Below the pieces are notes generated by a model. The model did not search any database. It had not been told where the DNA came from and saw only the letters and a program-made list of their open reading frames with translations. From NCBI RefSeq assembly GCF_001591265.1, contig NZ_BCUL01000002.1, positions 220,738-284,737 on the forward strand: DNA of 64,000 nt. The letters run 5' to 3'. The DNA is from Moraxella atlantae NBRC 14588 (lineage in GTDB: Bacteria; Pseudomonadota; Gammaproteobacteria; Pseudomonadales; Moraxellaceae). Made by a program: the position numbers and the translations under genes. Below are positions 51,460 to 60,406 of this stretch, piece after piece (within the stretch, counting starts at the first letter, position 1; each line of letters starts with the position of its first letter).

Positions 51460-51810
51460 ATGGCAGCTTACCAAATCTATGGCATAAAAAATTGCACCAC
51501 AGTCAAAAATGCCTTAGCACAGCTTGATGCATCAGGCGCAGATTATGAATTTACTGACTTTAAAAAGGCAGGTGTAGATGAAAGTTTATTGCGCGATTGG
51601 ATTGCCCAAGCAGGATTGGCAAAAATTCTAAACAAAAACAGCCTAACATGGCGCAGATTATCGCCCGATGAACAAACCAATGCCGATACACTCGATGGTG
51701 CGGTCGCTTTGATGACGGCAAAACCCAATCTAATCAAACGCCCGATCTTGCAACATACTGATGGCTTGATTGTTGGCTTCGATAAAGCCGCCTATCAACA
51801 GCTGATGTAA
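51460..51810 (+). CDS. ArsC/Spx family reductase, YffB type
   Basis: A 116-residue thioredoxin-fold protein of the ArsC/YffB/Spx group. The start MAAYQIYGIKNCTTVKNAL matches YffB (YGIKNC...). Cys12 is a single conserved Cys, not a CxxC. YffB-like proteins are annotated as glutathione-dependent reductases of unknown substrate; arsenate reduction is not supported by context. The ribosome site ACAGGAG is intact 25 bases after mobile element copy B. A terminator follows. Confidence 0.82.
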   Translation: MAAYQIYGIKNCTTVKNALAQLDASGADYEFTDFKKAGVDESLLRDWIAQAGLAKILNKNSLTWRRLSPDEQTNADTLDGAVALMTAKPNLIKRPILQHTDGLIVGFDKAAYQQLM

Positions 51811-51838
51811 GCTTTAGCAAGCTAATACGCGCTGATAA

Positions 51839-51867
51839 AAAAAGCGGATGTCAAAATCCGCTTTTTT
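51839..51867. terminator. Terminator between the YffB-like gene and ccoP
   Basis: AAAGCGGAT...ATCCGCTTTTTT stem with T run. It may act on both strands between two convergent genes. Confidence 0.85.
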
Positions 51868-51885
51868 GTTGCTACTGATTGGATG

Positions 51886-53103
51886 TTAGCTGGCGTTAGC
51901 GTTACTGGCTGCTGAGTTTGTACTGGCTGTAGCAGTCGCTGTGTTGCTGCTTGCCGCTGTGTTCATTGGCGTGCTAGCCGTACCAGAAGCAGAATCAGCG
52001 TTTGCTGAAGCTGCCATTTCTTTGCTATCAGGCACGTCTTTGCCGTGATCACTTAGCTGATACACGTATGCTGCTAGCAACATGATGCGCTCTTCACCCA
52101 GTTTGGTATCCCAGTGTGGCATTACACCTGCACGTCCACCGCGTAGCGTTTCGCGCACAGTCTCACGATCACCGCCATATAACCAAATATTGTCTGTCAA
52201 GTTTGGCGCGCCCACGTCGTGGTTACCTTTGGCATTTTCACCGTGACACACTGCACAGTTGGCAGAGAAAATAGCTTTACCTTGTGCCACGAGGGTAGGG
52301 TCAAGCTTACCGTTTTGCGCACCGCCATGTTCTGATGACAATGACAAAACGTATTCAGAGGCAGCGCGCACACCGTCTTCACCAATTTGTGATTTCCAAG
52401 CAGGCATGCCGCCAACACGACCGTGGTTCAAAGTCATCAAGATGTTTTCAGGTTTACCGCCATACAACCAGTCGTTGTCAGTCAAATTGGGGAAACCTGG
52501 TGCGCCACGGGCTTGCGAACCGTGACAAACCGAACAGTTTTGTAAAAACAAACGCTGACCGATTTTAACCGCCTGTGGGTTTTGTGACAGTTTTAAAACA
52601 GCAGGTGCAAGCAATTCGATATTTTTATCAATCTCAGCTTTTAGATCGGCATCATCGCCTTGCTTTTTCATTTGCTCGGCTTGTAGCTGATCGATTTTTT
52701 GTAAAACTTGCGTTGTTTGTGGATCTTGCAAGATTTTTTCATTAAAGGTATTGATAAACAGCGCGTTGTTGCGCTCAAGGTCACTAGCAAGCTCATTGGC
52801 ACTTGTCCAAGGCACTTCTTGCCCATCAACCTTGACGGTAGCTAGACCTTTCCAATGCGATGGCAAAATTGACGGGTAGAGCAGCATATACAACAATGCC
52901 CATGCCAGCGTACCCCAAAAAATGACTAGCCACCACTTTGGCAATGGACCATCACGTTCAGAGATACCATCATATACGTGCCCTGTCGTGCCTTCTTCAT
53001 CCAATTCTGGACGAAAACGCTGCGTGCTGGCTAGCCAATATAATATCCACGCCCAACAGCCGATGGAAAGTATCGTTACCCAAATATTCCAAAATAGGCT
53101 CAT
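51886..53103 (-). CDS. ccoP: cbb3-type cytochrome c oxidase subunit CcoP (diheme)
   Basis: CcoP brings electrons through two c-type hemes to CcoO and CcoN. The 405-residue protein has two N-terminal membrane helices (about 5-25 and 57-77). Two cytochrome domains carry CSVCH (190-194) and CAVCH (283-287), with Met ligands likely in GGMPAW and GVMPHW. Two features are unusual in size: a helical Gln/Glu/Lys-rich stretch between the second helix and the first heme domain (about 100-180), and a C-terminal Ser/Ala/Thr/Asn-rich tail (about 365-405). Its start overlaps the ccoQ stop by four bases. It is last in ccoNOQP. Confidence 0.95.
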   Translation of the reverse strand: MSLFWNIWVTILSIGCWAWILYWLASTQRFRPELDEEGTTGHVYDGISERDGPLPKWWLVIFWGTLAWALLYMLLYPSILPSHWKGLATVKVDGQEVPWTSANELASDLERNNALFINTFNEKILQDPQTTQVLQKIDQLQAEQMKKQGDDADLKAEIDKNIELLAPAVLKLSQNPQAVKIGQRLFLQNCSVCHGSQARGAPGFPNLTDNDWLYGGKPENILMTLNHGRVGGMPAWKSQIGEDGVRAASEYVLSLSSEHGGAQNGKLDPTLVAQGKAIFSANCAVCHGENAKGNHDVGAPNLTDNIWLYGGDRETVRETLRGGRAGVMPHWDTKLGEERIMLLAAYVYQLSDHGKDVPDSKEMAASANADSASGTASTPMNTAASSNTATATASTNSAASNANAS

Positions 53104-53306
53104 TTGTTATCCTTATCACGTCGTGATGCGTCTGACAAATCGGTCACGTCAGCCACTTTTTCGTCATTCAAGTCGTCATCTAACGCAAGTTTTGCATCTT
53201 CCTCAAATCGTTTGCGATTGCGTGGTGAGTAAGCCCACCACACGATCGCCAAAAATGCCGTAAACGCGGCGACCGTTGCAATACTGTGTAACGTCGCCAA
53301 CGACAT
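53100..53306 (-). CDS. ccoQ: cbb3 oxidase small subunit CcoQ
   Basis: A 68-residue protein with one N-terminal membrane helix (about 5-26, TLHSIATVAAFTAFLAIVWW) followed by the family turn YSPRNRKRFEEDAKL and an acidic tail. CcoQ stabilises the assembled oxidase and is not redox-active. It overlaps ccoO by one base (TAATG) and ccoP by four, so translation is coupled. Confidence 0.93.
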   Translation of the reverse strand: MSLATLHSIATVAAFTAFLAIVWWAYSPRNRKRFEEDAKLALDDDLNDEKVADVTDLSDASRRDKDNK

Positions 53307-53923
53307 TAGCGTTGTCCTTGCATGGCTGTGCCAAGCTGTTGTAGGTAGGCAACCAACGCGTCAAGTTCGGTCTTACCCTGTACGGCATCAGGTGCAGCTG
53401 CAATGTCGGCATCGCTGTAGGGTACGCCAAAATGATCGCGGAATAGGCGCATTTTGGCTTGCACTTGCTCACCGTTTACTGTGCGCTTATCTAGCCAAGG
53501 AAACGGTGGCATCACCGATTCAGGCACCAACGATTGCGGATTGATTAAGTGTTTACGTTGCCAGTCATCTGAATAACGACCGCCAACCCGCGCCAAATCA
53601 GGTCCTGTACGTTTTGAGCCCCATAAAAATGGGTGATCCCACGCAGATTCTGCAGCACGTGAGTAAGGTCCATAACGCTCTACCTCAGCACGCAACGGGC
53701 GAACCATTTGGGTGTGACATACGTGACAGCCTTCGCGAATATAAATATCGCGGCCTTCAAGCTCAAGTGCTGTCCAAGGCTTCATGTTTGGCAACGGCTG
53801 ATTGACCTCTTTGGTGAAAATCAGCGGCACAATTTCAACCAACGTGGCAAAGCTGATTGACACCACGATGAGTGTCAATAGCAGTCCTGTGTTACGTTCA
53901 ATAATATCATGAGTAAATTTCAT
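53306..53923 (-). CDS. ccoO: cbb3 oxidase subunit CcoO (monoheme)
   Basis: The 205-residue CcoO has one N-terminal membrane helix (about 13-35) and a periplasmic c-type cytochrome domain with [10 protein letters not shown] (C66, C69, H70), as in the family. A Met ligand lies likely in VMPPFPWL. It takes electrons from CcoP and passes them to the heme b and binuclear center of CcoN. It sits between ccoN (11 bases before) and ccoQ. Confidence 0.96.
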   Translation of the reverse strand: MKFTHDIIERNTGLLLTLIVVSISFATLVEIVPLIFTKEVNQPLPNMKPWTALELEGRDIYIREGCHVCHTQMVRPLRAEVERYGPYSRAAESAWDHPFLWGSKRTGPDLARVGGRYSDDWQRKHLINPQSLVPESVMPPFPWLDKRTVNGEQVQAKMRLFRDHFGVPYSDADIAAAPDAVQGKTELDALVAYLQQLGTAMQGQR

Positions 53924-53934
53924 CGTCTTGCCCC

Positions 53935-55407
53935 TTACGCTTGCTTAACCAACACAGGGGTCGCTTCTGTCTCAGCTGTAGTTGTTGTGATTGCCTCTTT
54001 ACGCGAAGGCATCTTGATGGTGCGATATACGTTGTATGCCATCACAAACATACCTGATAGATACAACAAACCACCAAATGCACGGCCAATATATGGCAAG
54101 TGTGAAAACGCAACAGTGTCTACAAAGCTATACACCAATGTACCATCTGGGTTAGTGGCACGCCACATCATGCCCTGACCGATACCCGAGATCCACATAG
54201 ACACGATATAAAAGATCGTACCGCTCGTTGCTAGCCAAAAGTGCGTGGTAATCAAACTGGTTGAATACATACGCTCTTTGTGCCAAATACGCGGAATCAA
54301 CACATACAGTGAGCCGATAGTGATCATACCCACCCAACCCAATGCACCTGAGTGCACGTGACCTACCGTCCAGTCTGTATCATGCGATAGTGCGTTTACA
54401 GTCTTGATTGACATCATCGGACCTTCAAACGTGGACATCGCATAGAATGACAACGCCACGATCAAGAAACGAATGATTGGATCGGTGCGCAGCTTATCCC
54501 AGCTACCTGACAAGGTCAAAACGCCATTAATCATACCGCCCCATGATGGCGCGAACAAAATCAACGAGAACACCATACCCAAAGACTGTGTCCAATCTGG
54601 CAAGGCTGAATAATGTAAGTGGTGACCGCCTGCCCACATATACGCACTGATCAATGCCCAAAAGTGGATGATTGACAAACGATAGGAGTAAATTGGACGA
54701 CCAATTTGTACAGGCACAAAGTAATACATCATACCCAAGAACGCTGCTGTCAAATAAAAACCGACCGCGTTATGTCCGTACCACCATTGCACCATCGCAT
54801 CAGTTGCACCACCGTATAGCGAGTAGGACTTCCATAATGTCAAAGGAATTGCCATGTTATTGACAACATGCAGCAACGCAATGGTCACAATAAACGCACC
54901 AAAGAACCAATTAGCCACATAAATATGCGAAGTTTTACGCTTGATGAGCGTACCAAAGAACACAATTGCGTAAGATACCCACACGATCGTGATCAAAATA
55001 TCAATTGGCCACTCAAGCTCAGCATATTCTTTGGACGACGTGATCCCAAGCGGTAAGGTAATCACCGCCGCCAGAATCACCAAGTTCCAACCCCAAAACG
55101 TGAACCATGCCAAATACGGCGCAAACAGCCGTGTTTTACACGTGCGCTGCACGACATAATATGACGTAGCAAACAGCGCACAACCCCCAAACGCGAAAAT
55201 AACCGCGTTGGTATGCAGCGGACGCAAGTGGCTAAACGTCAGCCACGGAATACCAAAGTTTAGCGCGGGAAATGCTAATTGCGATGCAATGAACACCCCC
55301 ACACCCATACCGATAATACCGTACACCACCGCCATGATTGAGAAGTATTTAACAATCTCAATATCATAGTCATCGGTGACAGGTACTGCTGTGGTTTGTA
55401 CATTCAT
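53935..55407 (-). CDS. ccoN: cbb3 oxidase catalytic subunit CcoN
   Basis: The catalytic heme-copper subunit, reducing O2 at low concentration and pumping protons. The 490-residue, about 12-helix protein has heme b His in [11 protein letters not shown] (about 60-70), copper and heme b3 His in [27 protein letters not shown], and [14 protein letters not shown]. The ATG at 55407 follows AAGGAAAACATCGA; the upstream extension to 55461 lacks the family start. It is first of ccoNOQP. ccoGHIS assembly genes are not adjacent. Confidence 0.96.
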   Translation of the reverse strand: MNVQTTAVPVTDDYDIEIVKYFSIMAVVYGIIGMGVGVFIASQLAFPALNFGIPWLTFSHLRPLHTNAVIFAFGGCALFATSYYVVQRTCKTRLFAPYLAWFTFWGWNLVILAAVITLPLGITSSKEYAELEWPIDILITIVWVSYAIVFFGTLIKRKTSHIYVANWFFGAFIVTIALLHVVNNMAIPLTLWKSYSLYGGATDAMVQWWYGHNAVGFYLTAAFLGMMYYFVPVQIGRPIYSYRLSIIHFWALISAYMWAGGHHLHYSALPDWTQSLGMVFSLILFAPSWGGMINGVLTLSGSWDKLRTDPIIRFLIVALSFYAMSTFEGPMMSIKTVNALSHDTDWTVGHVHSGALGWVGMITIGSLYVLIPRIWHKERMYSTSLITTHFWLATSGTIFYIVSMWISGIGQGMMWRATNPDGTLVYSFVDTVAFSHLPYIGRAFGGLLYLSGMFVMAYNVYRTIKMPSRKEAITTTTAETEATPVLVKQA

Positions 55408-55834
55408 TCGATGTTTTCCTTGACAGCTTGTAGCCCAAACAGATGCCAACCTAATTTGCACCCCTGTCGTATAAACTATTTATAAATTTGGTACAAAATA
55501 TAGGTCAGTCGCTAGCTGGCGATGAGCGAGCACGCTGCTAGACACCCGTTTTTTAACGCCCTATTGTAACGTAAAGTTTGCTAAATAGCACCCAGTGTAA
55601 CGCCACGAATACCAAAAAAATCTGCTAAAAGACGGGGAAAAAAATTTTTGCCTTGCCATTATAATACGAAACCTAGTCAAAATCCCATAAATATTGTAAG
55701 GAATTTAACCGCCCTGTATGAACCTTATGCTCATGGGTTCTGCTTGACAAGCCTGTTAGACTTGCTATGATAGCTGTTCAATCAAAGATTTTAATCTTTT
55801 ACAATCCACCGTTACAGCATAAGCAAGGTAGCAA
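55408..55834. promoter_or_regulatory. Divergent intergenic region (ccoN / SCP2 gene)
   Basis: A 427-base AT-rich region. The best promoter is for the SCP2 gene at 55744-55771. TATAAT at 55660-55665 is a lone -10-like motif. No FNR-type TTGATN4ATCAA box was seen upstream of ccoN, although such sites are usual for cbb3 operons. No gene was found. Confidence 0.4.
55744..55771 (+). promoter_or_regulatory. Strong sigma-70 promoter for the SCP2 gene
   Basis: TTGACA at 55744-55749, a 16-base spacer, then TATGAT at 55766-55771. It lies 63 bases before the ATG. Confidence 0.75.
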
Positions 55835-56233
55835 ATGATGGCAAAGGCAAAATTTTTATCCGATGAATGGTTTTCACAAGTCAATCAATTGACCCAAGAC
55901 GCAGGTGACCTAGATTTGCCACCTGCTATTGCAGGCTTGAACATGAATTTTGAAGTATCAGGCTTGCAAGACCAACCCGTTAGCGCGTCATTCTCAAACG
56001 GCACCATCCATCAAGGTAGCAACGACGATGCGACCACTACCGTGCATTTAGATGCAGATACGCTAAAGGCAGTCATGCTAGATGGTGATACCAACCGCGC
56101 CATGGAAGCCTTTATGACAGGTAAAATTCGTGTCGATGGCGACATGGGTCAGCTGATCACCATGCAATCAGGCAAACCAAGCCCAAAACAACGTCAGCTA
56201 TTTGAAAAAATCCTAGAAATCACAGATTTGTAA
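55835..56233 (+). CDS. SCP2 sterol-binding domain protein
   Basis: A 132-residue single-domain protein of the SCP2 fold, which holds lipids or other hydrophobic ligands in a tunnel. The family shows in FEVSGLQDQPVSASFSNGTI and in the segment LDADTLKAVMLDGDTNRAMEAFMTGKIRVDGDM, the usual SCP2 pattern of DADT...G...AFMTGKI.v.GD. The ligand and role are unknown; such proteins are common near ubiquinone or lipid genes (UbiJ/UbiT relatives). It has a consensus promoter and its own terminator. Confidence 0.85.
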   Translation: MMAKAKFLSDEWFSQVNQLTQDAGDLDLPPAIAGLNMNFEVSGLQDQPVSASFSNGTIHQGSNDDATTTVHLDADTLKAVMLDGDTNRAMEAFMTGKIRVDGDMGQLITMQSGKPSPKQRQLFEKILEITDL

Positions 56234-56265
56234 TTTAAACTTGCGCGAAAGCATAAATTTTAATC

Positions 56266-56296
56266 AAAAAGGCAAATTGTATCGATTTGCCTTTTT
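56266..56296 (+). terminator. Rho-independent terminator after the SCP2 gene
   Basis: AAAAAGGCAAAT...ATTTGCCTTTTT stem with T run. Confidence 0.85.
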
Positions 56297-56313
56297 GTTT
56301 TGCTTGTAAAAAA

Positions 56314-56541
56314 TCAGCCAAGCCCATGCAATAACCACGCCATCAGCCCTGCACCCAACGCAAAACACACCGCAGCCAAAATAAAACGGACTAGATGGTA
56401 GTAACTTACCGTCTTTGCTGTTATCAAATTCGCTGCAGGCGATAGACCCAGCCTTGGCGGATGAACAGACGGATTGGTGATGGAAGCGGTAGGTGCGGCG
56501 GTGGGTGAAAATTGTGCAGAGGGGGCAAGGTCAGTCATCAT
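56314..56541 (-). CDS. Small membrane protein of unknown function
   Basis: A 75-residue protein: a Pro/Ala/Thr-rich N-terminal half (about 1-45) and one C-terminal hydrophobic helix (about 50-72, LVRFILAAVCFALGAGLMAWLL). No family recognised. The ribosome site is weak (GGATTT). It could be a real tail-anchored peptide or a chance frame; the clean helix and start favour a gene. Confidence 0.5.
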   Translation of the reverse strand: MMTDLAPSAQFSPTAAPTASITNPSVHPPRLGLSPAANLITAKTVSYYHLVRFILAAVCFALGAGLMAWLLHGLG

Positions 56542-56660
56542 AAATCCAACAAACGAACAAATACCACAATCAGCAAAGCGATTTTAAATGTATACGCCAG
56601 TGTGTCTGCTATCTTTAAATAGCGCTTTACTGTGCCTTAAAACGACTTCACGATAAAACA

Positions 56661-56695
56661 AAAAGGCGATAAAATCAAACACTTTATCGCCAAAA
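56661..56695 (-). terminator. Terminator after the 321-residue unknown gene
   Basis: GGCGATAAA...TTTATCGCC stem; on the minus strand it is followed by TTTTTG. Confidence 0.8.
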
Positions 56696-56754
56696 ATTCG
56701 CCTAAGAAATATTTTGTTACTATTTTTAACGTTACGCAAGACTATCGGGCAAAA

Positions 56755-57720
56755 TTAGGCAGATTTGCTCGGTACATCTGGGCTTTGGGTTTGGTTTTCT
56801 TGGTAGATAATGCCTTGTAGCCAAATATTGGCTTGAATGTAATCATTGACTTGTATGCTATCATCAAAATCTTTTTGATTGACCGCCAGGCGAATGACCA
56901 CAGGTTTATCCAAACTTTCGCGCAAAATCACCACATCAAGTAGGATAAACGCTTGCCCTTCAAAAGTTGTCGTGGATTTTCCGATAACTTGTCCTTGACA
57001 CCACGCTTCATCTTGCTGACCAATGGTGTCACCAAATAAATACGCACACATATCGCCCACATTGATATGAATGGGCGCGAGGGGTAGTTCATCAGCGGCA
57101 GGTTGCCAGGCTGCGATTTGGGCTTGTAGGTCGGCAGGCAGGTTGCCATTGTTTTGCACCATGATGGCATTGAATGCGCGATGGTAGCGAATCGCCTCAG
57201 GATCATCAACCACAATGACTTCATCGCGCTTGCTGCGGCTGACTTCATACGCCAGCGCGGACAGATTGACATAATACCGCTGCCCTTTGCAGTAATGCTC
57301 ACGGTTGATGCTGTAATACGGGTCAAACGCATACATCACAGTGTCGTCATCAAGCTGCAAGCGCAAGACGGCCTCAAGCGTGGTTGGTGCTTGGTAAATA
57401 CTTTCGATCGTCGCCCATCGGCCGTATGGGCTATCCACGCAAGGATAAGCGTTAATAAAGCGCGTCGGTTTTTGCTGGTCATCAAGTTCAATCAATTGAT
57501 TTAGATGAATGGGCGTGTTGCCCGTCAAAAGTAAATGTGTGCGCGGTGTGCTGCTTTCTGCTAATGCTTTAGGCAGGGCGCAGGTGTCAATGTGTTCGCG
57601 TAGCCAACTGGGCACATCATCGCTGATATTGTGGGTAAAACAGCGCCAATGGTCGGCATGCCCGACAATTTGTTCTGGTGTTAAATCGATGATATCGGGC
57701 TGTTGGCTGGGAGCAGTCAT
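56755..57720 (-). CDS. Conserved-looking cytoplasmic protein of unknown function
   Basis: A 321-residue protein without signal peptide or membrane helices. It is rich in Asp, Gln and Trp. Visible blocks are MYAFDPYYSINREHYCKGQRYYVNLSAL (about 130-156), YHRAFNAIMVQNNGNLP and VNDYIQANIWLQGIIY at the end. The blocks suggest two beta-rich (possibly OB-like) domains, but I recognise no family. GGACAACGCC precedes the ATG and a terminator follows the stop. It is a single gene between the small membrane protein and lolC. Function unknown. Confidence 0.7.
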   Translation of the reverse strand: MTAPSQQPDIIDLTPEQIVGHADHWRCFTHNISDDVPSWLREHIDTCALPKALAESSTPRTHLLLTGNTPIHLNQLIELDDQQKPTRFINAYPCVDSPYGRWATIESIYQAPTTLEAVLRLQLDDDTVMYAFDPYYSINREHYCKGQRYYVNLSALAYEVSRSKRDEVIVVDDPEAIRYHRAFNAIMVQNNGNLPADLQAQIAAWQPAADELPLAPIHINVGDMCAYLFGDTIGQQDEAWCQGQVIGKSTTTFEGQAFILLDVVILRESLDKPVVIRLAVNQKDFDDSIQVNDYIQANIWLQGIIYQENQTQSPDVPSKSA

Positions 57721-58085
57721 GGCGTTGTCCTTGTTAAAATATGCGCAATGTAAAATAAGTCTGAATCTGTATCTAGGCGCTCAGTATTTGTGGATACAGT
57801 AGCTAAGCGTACAGTAGCTAGGCAAGCCGAATGTGTCGGCGGTTGGTGTTGTTATGGGGGCAGACGCAGGTTTTTCCATAGATATTGGCAATAGCAAGCG
57901 ATTTTTGCTCAAGTCTGTGATTGATTTTTTTGATTTTAGCAGGGTTTTTGGCAGGTGATGGTGGGTATGGCTGCAAATTTTTTGCCATTTTGCGCCGATT
58001 TGTGGCAGACTATGGGCTTTTAAATTGCCGAAAACGCCAGTGCCACACAGGCGTTTAGATGGGTTAACTTGGGACAGCGAGCGCA
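57721..58085. promoter_or_regulatory. Divergent intergenic region (unknown gene / lolC)
   Basis: A 365-base region. A 15-base sequence is repeated back to back with 13 identities (TACAGTAGCTAAGCG at 57795-57809, TACAGTAGCTAGGCA at 57810-57824). A long minus-strand frame here (57781-58140) has no ribosome site and a non-protein composition. No clear promoter pair was found. Confidence 0.4.
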
Positions 58086-59333
58086 ATGCAAAAAGGTATG
58101 TTTCGACCGTTGGCGTTGTTTGTGGGGTTGCGTTATACACGCGCCGAACGCAGCAACCGCTTTATTTCATTTATCTCGCTAATTTCGATGATTGGGCTGA
58201 CGCTTGGCGTGGCGGTGCTGATTACAGTGCTGTCGGTGATGAACGGCTTTGATCGTGAAATCAAAAGTCGAATTTTGGGCATGGTGCCACAAGCCACCGT
58301 CACGGCAAATCAGATTATTCCAAATTGGCAGGTGTTGGCGCAGGATATTGCCAAAAATCCCAAAGTTGAGGCGGTGGCGCCGTTTATTCAGCTGCAAGGT
58401 ATGCTGACCGCAAATGGGCAGGTGGCAGGCGCGGTGGTGACGGGTGTTGAGCCTGATTATGAAAAACAGGTGTCGATTATCGGACAGCACATGCAGGCAG
58501 GCTCGCTGGATACGCTGCGCGGCGGTGAGTTTACTATCGTTTTGGGCAAAGATATGGCCCAAGGCATGGGACTCAACGTTGGCGATAAGGTCACCTTGGT
58601 ACTACCTGAAGCCTCACCATCGCCTGCAGGCGTGATCCCACGGTTTAAACGTTTTACCGTCAGCGGTATTTATGACATCAGCGCCGAGGTCAATAGCGTG
58701 ATGGCGTACATTCCGATGCAAGACGCGGCGCGACTGCTACGGTTGCCCGAGGGGGCGCAAGGCGTGCGCATGAAGCTTAATGACTTGTTTGCCGCACCAC
58801 AGGTCGCCCAACAAGCAGCAAATTTGCAGCCAAATTTGCTGATACCCAGTGACTGGACGGTGACGCACGGGAATTTATTCAGCGCAATTCAGATGGAAAA
58901 AGCCATGATTGGCTTGCTGTTGTTTTTGATCGTACTGGTGGCGGCGTTTAACATTGTGTCATCGCTGGTGATGTTGGTGACCGACAAAAAAGCCGATATC
59001 GCAATTTTAAAAACATTTGGCGCATCGCCCAAGCTCATCACGCAAATTTTTATGGTGCAAGGTCTGTTTATCGGTGTGGTGGGTACACTGGCGGGCACGC
59101 TGCTGGGTATTATCATGGCGTTGTCGGTGAGTCCTGTTATCGGGGCAATTAACAATGCCTTTAATCTGCATTTATTTGACGCGTATCCTGTGCAGTATTT
59201 GCCGTCGCATTTAGAGTGGCAAGACGTGGTGATTATCGTTGCAGCCTCGCTGGTGATTAGCTTTGTGGCAACTATTTATCCTGCACGCCGTGCTGCCAGT
59301 ATTCAGCCTGCACAAACCTTGCGTTATGAATAA
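58086..59333 (+). CDS. Lipoprotein-releasing system permease LolC/LolE
   Basis: FtsX-fold permease of LolCDE, which extracts outer-membrane lipoproteins from the inner membrane and hands them to LolA. The 415-residue protein has one N-terminal helix (about 24-50, FISFISLISMIGLTLGVAVLITVLSVMNGF) and a large periplasmic domain. Three C-terminal helices follow, with SSLVMLVTDKKADIAILKTFGAS. The N-terminal GLRYTRAERSNRFISFISLISMIG is a LolC/E mark. Only one permease gene lies here, so either it works as a homodimer (the LolF arrangement) or a second gene is elsewhere. lolD follows after 43 bases. Confidence 0.9.
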   Translation: MQKGMFRPLALFVGLRYTRAERSNRFISFISLISMIGLTLGVAVLITVLSVMNGFDREIKSRILGMVPQATVTANQIIPNWQVLAQDIAKNPKVEAVAPFIQLQGMLTANGQVAGAVVTGVEPDYEKQVSIIGQHMQAGSLDTLRGGEFTIVLGKDMAQGMGLNVGDKVTLVLPEASPSPAGVIPRFKRFTVSGIYDISAEVNSVMAYIPMQDAARLLRLPEGAQGVRMKLNDLFAAPQVAQQAANLQPNLLIPSDWTVTHGNLFSAIQMEKAMIGLLLFLIVLVAAFNIVSSLVMLVTDKKADIAILKTFGASPKLITQIFMVQGLFIGVVGTLAGTLLGIIMALSVSPVIGAINNAFNLHLFDAYPVQYLPSHLEWQDVVIIVAASLVISFVATIYPARRAASIQPAQTLRYE

Positions 59334-59376
59334 ATCAACACATTTTTTAACATATTTGATTAACAAGTAGCCAATT

Positions 59377-60063
59377 ATGCCAACCGCCGAACCGATTTTA
59401 ACCGCCAAACAAATCACCAAAGCCTACCAAGACGGCAAAACCGTGACGCGCGTGCTTGATGGGCTGAATATCAGCGTGCAACAAGGTGAAAAAATCGCCA
59501 TCGTCGGTACCAGCGGCTCAGGCAAAAGCACGTTATTGCATATTTTGGGCGGGCTGGATGTGCCGACGTCAGGCGAGGTATGGCTGCATGGGCAGTGTGT
59601 TAATCAGCTGAATGAAACCCAACGCGGACAGCTGCGCAATCAGCATTTGGGTTTTATTTATCAATTTCACCATCTATTGGCGGAATTTAACGCGGTTGAA
59701 AACGTCGCCATGCCGCTACTGATGCGCTCTGATGTACCGATTGATACCGCACGCCAACGCGCAATTGACCTGCTAGAGCGTGTTGGGCTTGGGCATCGGC
59801 TAAGTCATCGCCCTGGAGAGTTGTCAGGCGGCGAGCGTCAGCGAGTAGCAATTGCGCGCGCGTTGGTGACACAACCATCGCTGATTTTAGCCGATGAACC
59901 GACAGGCAATTTGGATTACGCCAACGCACAGGCGATTTTTGAAATTTTAAGCGAGTTACAAGCCAGTTTTAATACCGCGCTGCTGATGGTGACGCATGAC
60001 CGCCAATTAGCCAATCTTGCCGATCGTCAGTTGGCGTTACAAAATGGCGTGTGGGTTGATTGA
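59377..60063 (+). CDS. lolD: Lipoprotein-releasing system ATPase LolD
   Basis: ABC ATPase that drives LolCDE. The 228-residue protein has Walker A GTSGSGKS (44-51), the signature LSGGERQR (149-156), Walker B LILADEPTG (169-177) and H-loop MVTHDRQ. The C-terminus ends GVWVD, and its TGA stop is the first three bases of mobile element copy C, so the insertion supplied the stop. The frame before insertion, rebuilt from the flank, would have ended one residue differently (GVWVE-stop), so function is probably intact. Confidence 0.93.
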   Translation: MPTAEPILTAKQITKAYQDGKTVTRVLDGLNISVQQGEKIAIVGTSGSGKSTLLHILGGLDVPTSGEVWLHGQCVNQLNETQRGQLRNQHLGFIYQFHHLLAEFNAVENVAMPLLMRSDVPIDTARQRAIDLLERVGLGHRLSHRPGELSGGERQRVAIARALVTQPSLILADEPTGNLDYANAQAIFEILSELQASFNTALLMVTHDRQLANLADRQLALQNGVWVD

Positions 60064-60406
60064 CTTCCTCCCCTCCCTAAAGTGAGGGGATTCCTTCTGC
60101 AAGACGGTGAAGCCCCACCGCAAACCTAAGACAATGGCAACCGCCCGTACGACACACCGTACATCTTAGGTTCTTATTTTAAGCTAATCCTACCGTTAGG
60201 ATTGTCATAGACACGAATTGGCTTAAGTGTGTGTTTGGAAACGTCTTACCAGTTAAGTTACTGCGTACTCGCAATTTAGTCTTAACTTAACTGTGGAATG
60301 TAAGACATTGAATATAGTGAGATGAGTATAGCAAAACTCATCGCATTTAACAATTGCCTTATATCCACCGCCTGAAGTCGGTGGTTTTACGGCAACGGAT
60401 GATAAA
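60061..60406 (-). mobile_element. Hairpin-rich non-autonomous IS200/IS605-type element, copy C
   Basis: The inverted second copy of the 345-bp element at 3882-4226. The right end GGAAGTCA abuts lolD (on the minus strand) and the left end TTTATCAT is at 60406. Only a few bases differ from copy A, including a left-end stem of CCACCG/CGGTGG here against CTGC/GCAG there. An inner stem is a perfect AATCCTA/TAGGATT here and has one mismatch in A. It fills the entire space between the lolD and ydcF stops. High identity implies recent movement or copying. Confidence 0.88.

Noticed and set aside
57781..58140. 119-codon minus-strand frame overlapping the lolC start
   Set aside because: No ribosome site or domain, and it crosses the lolC start.
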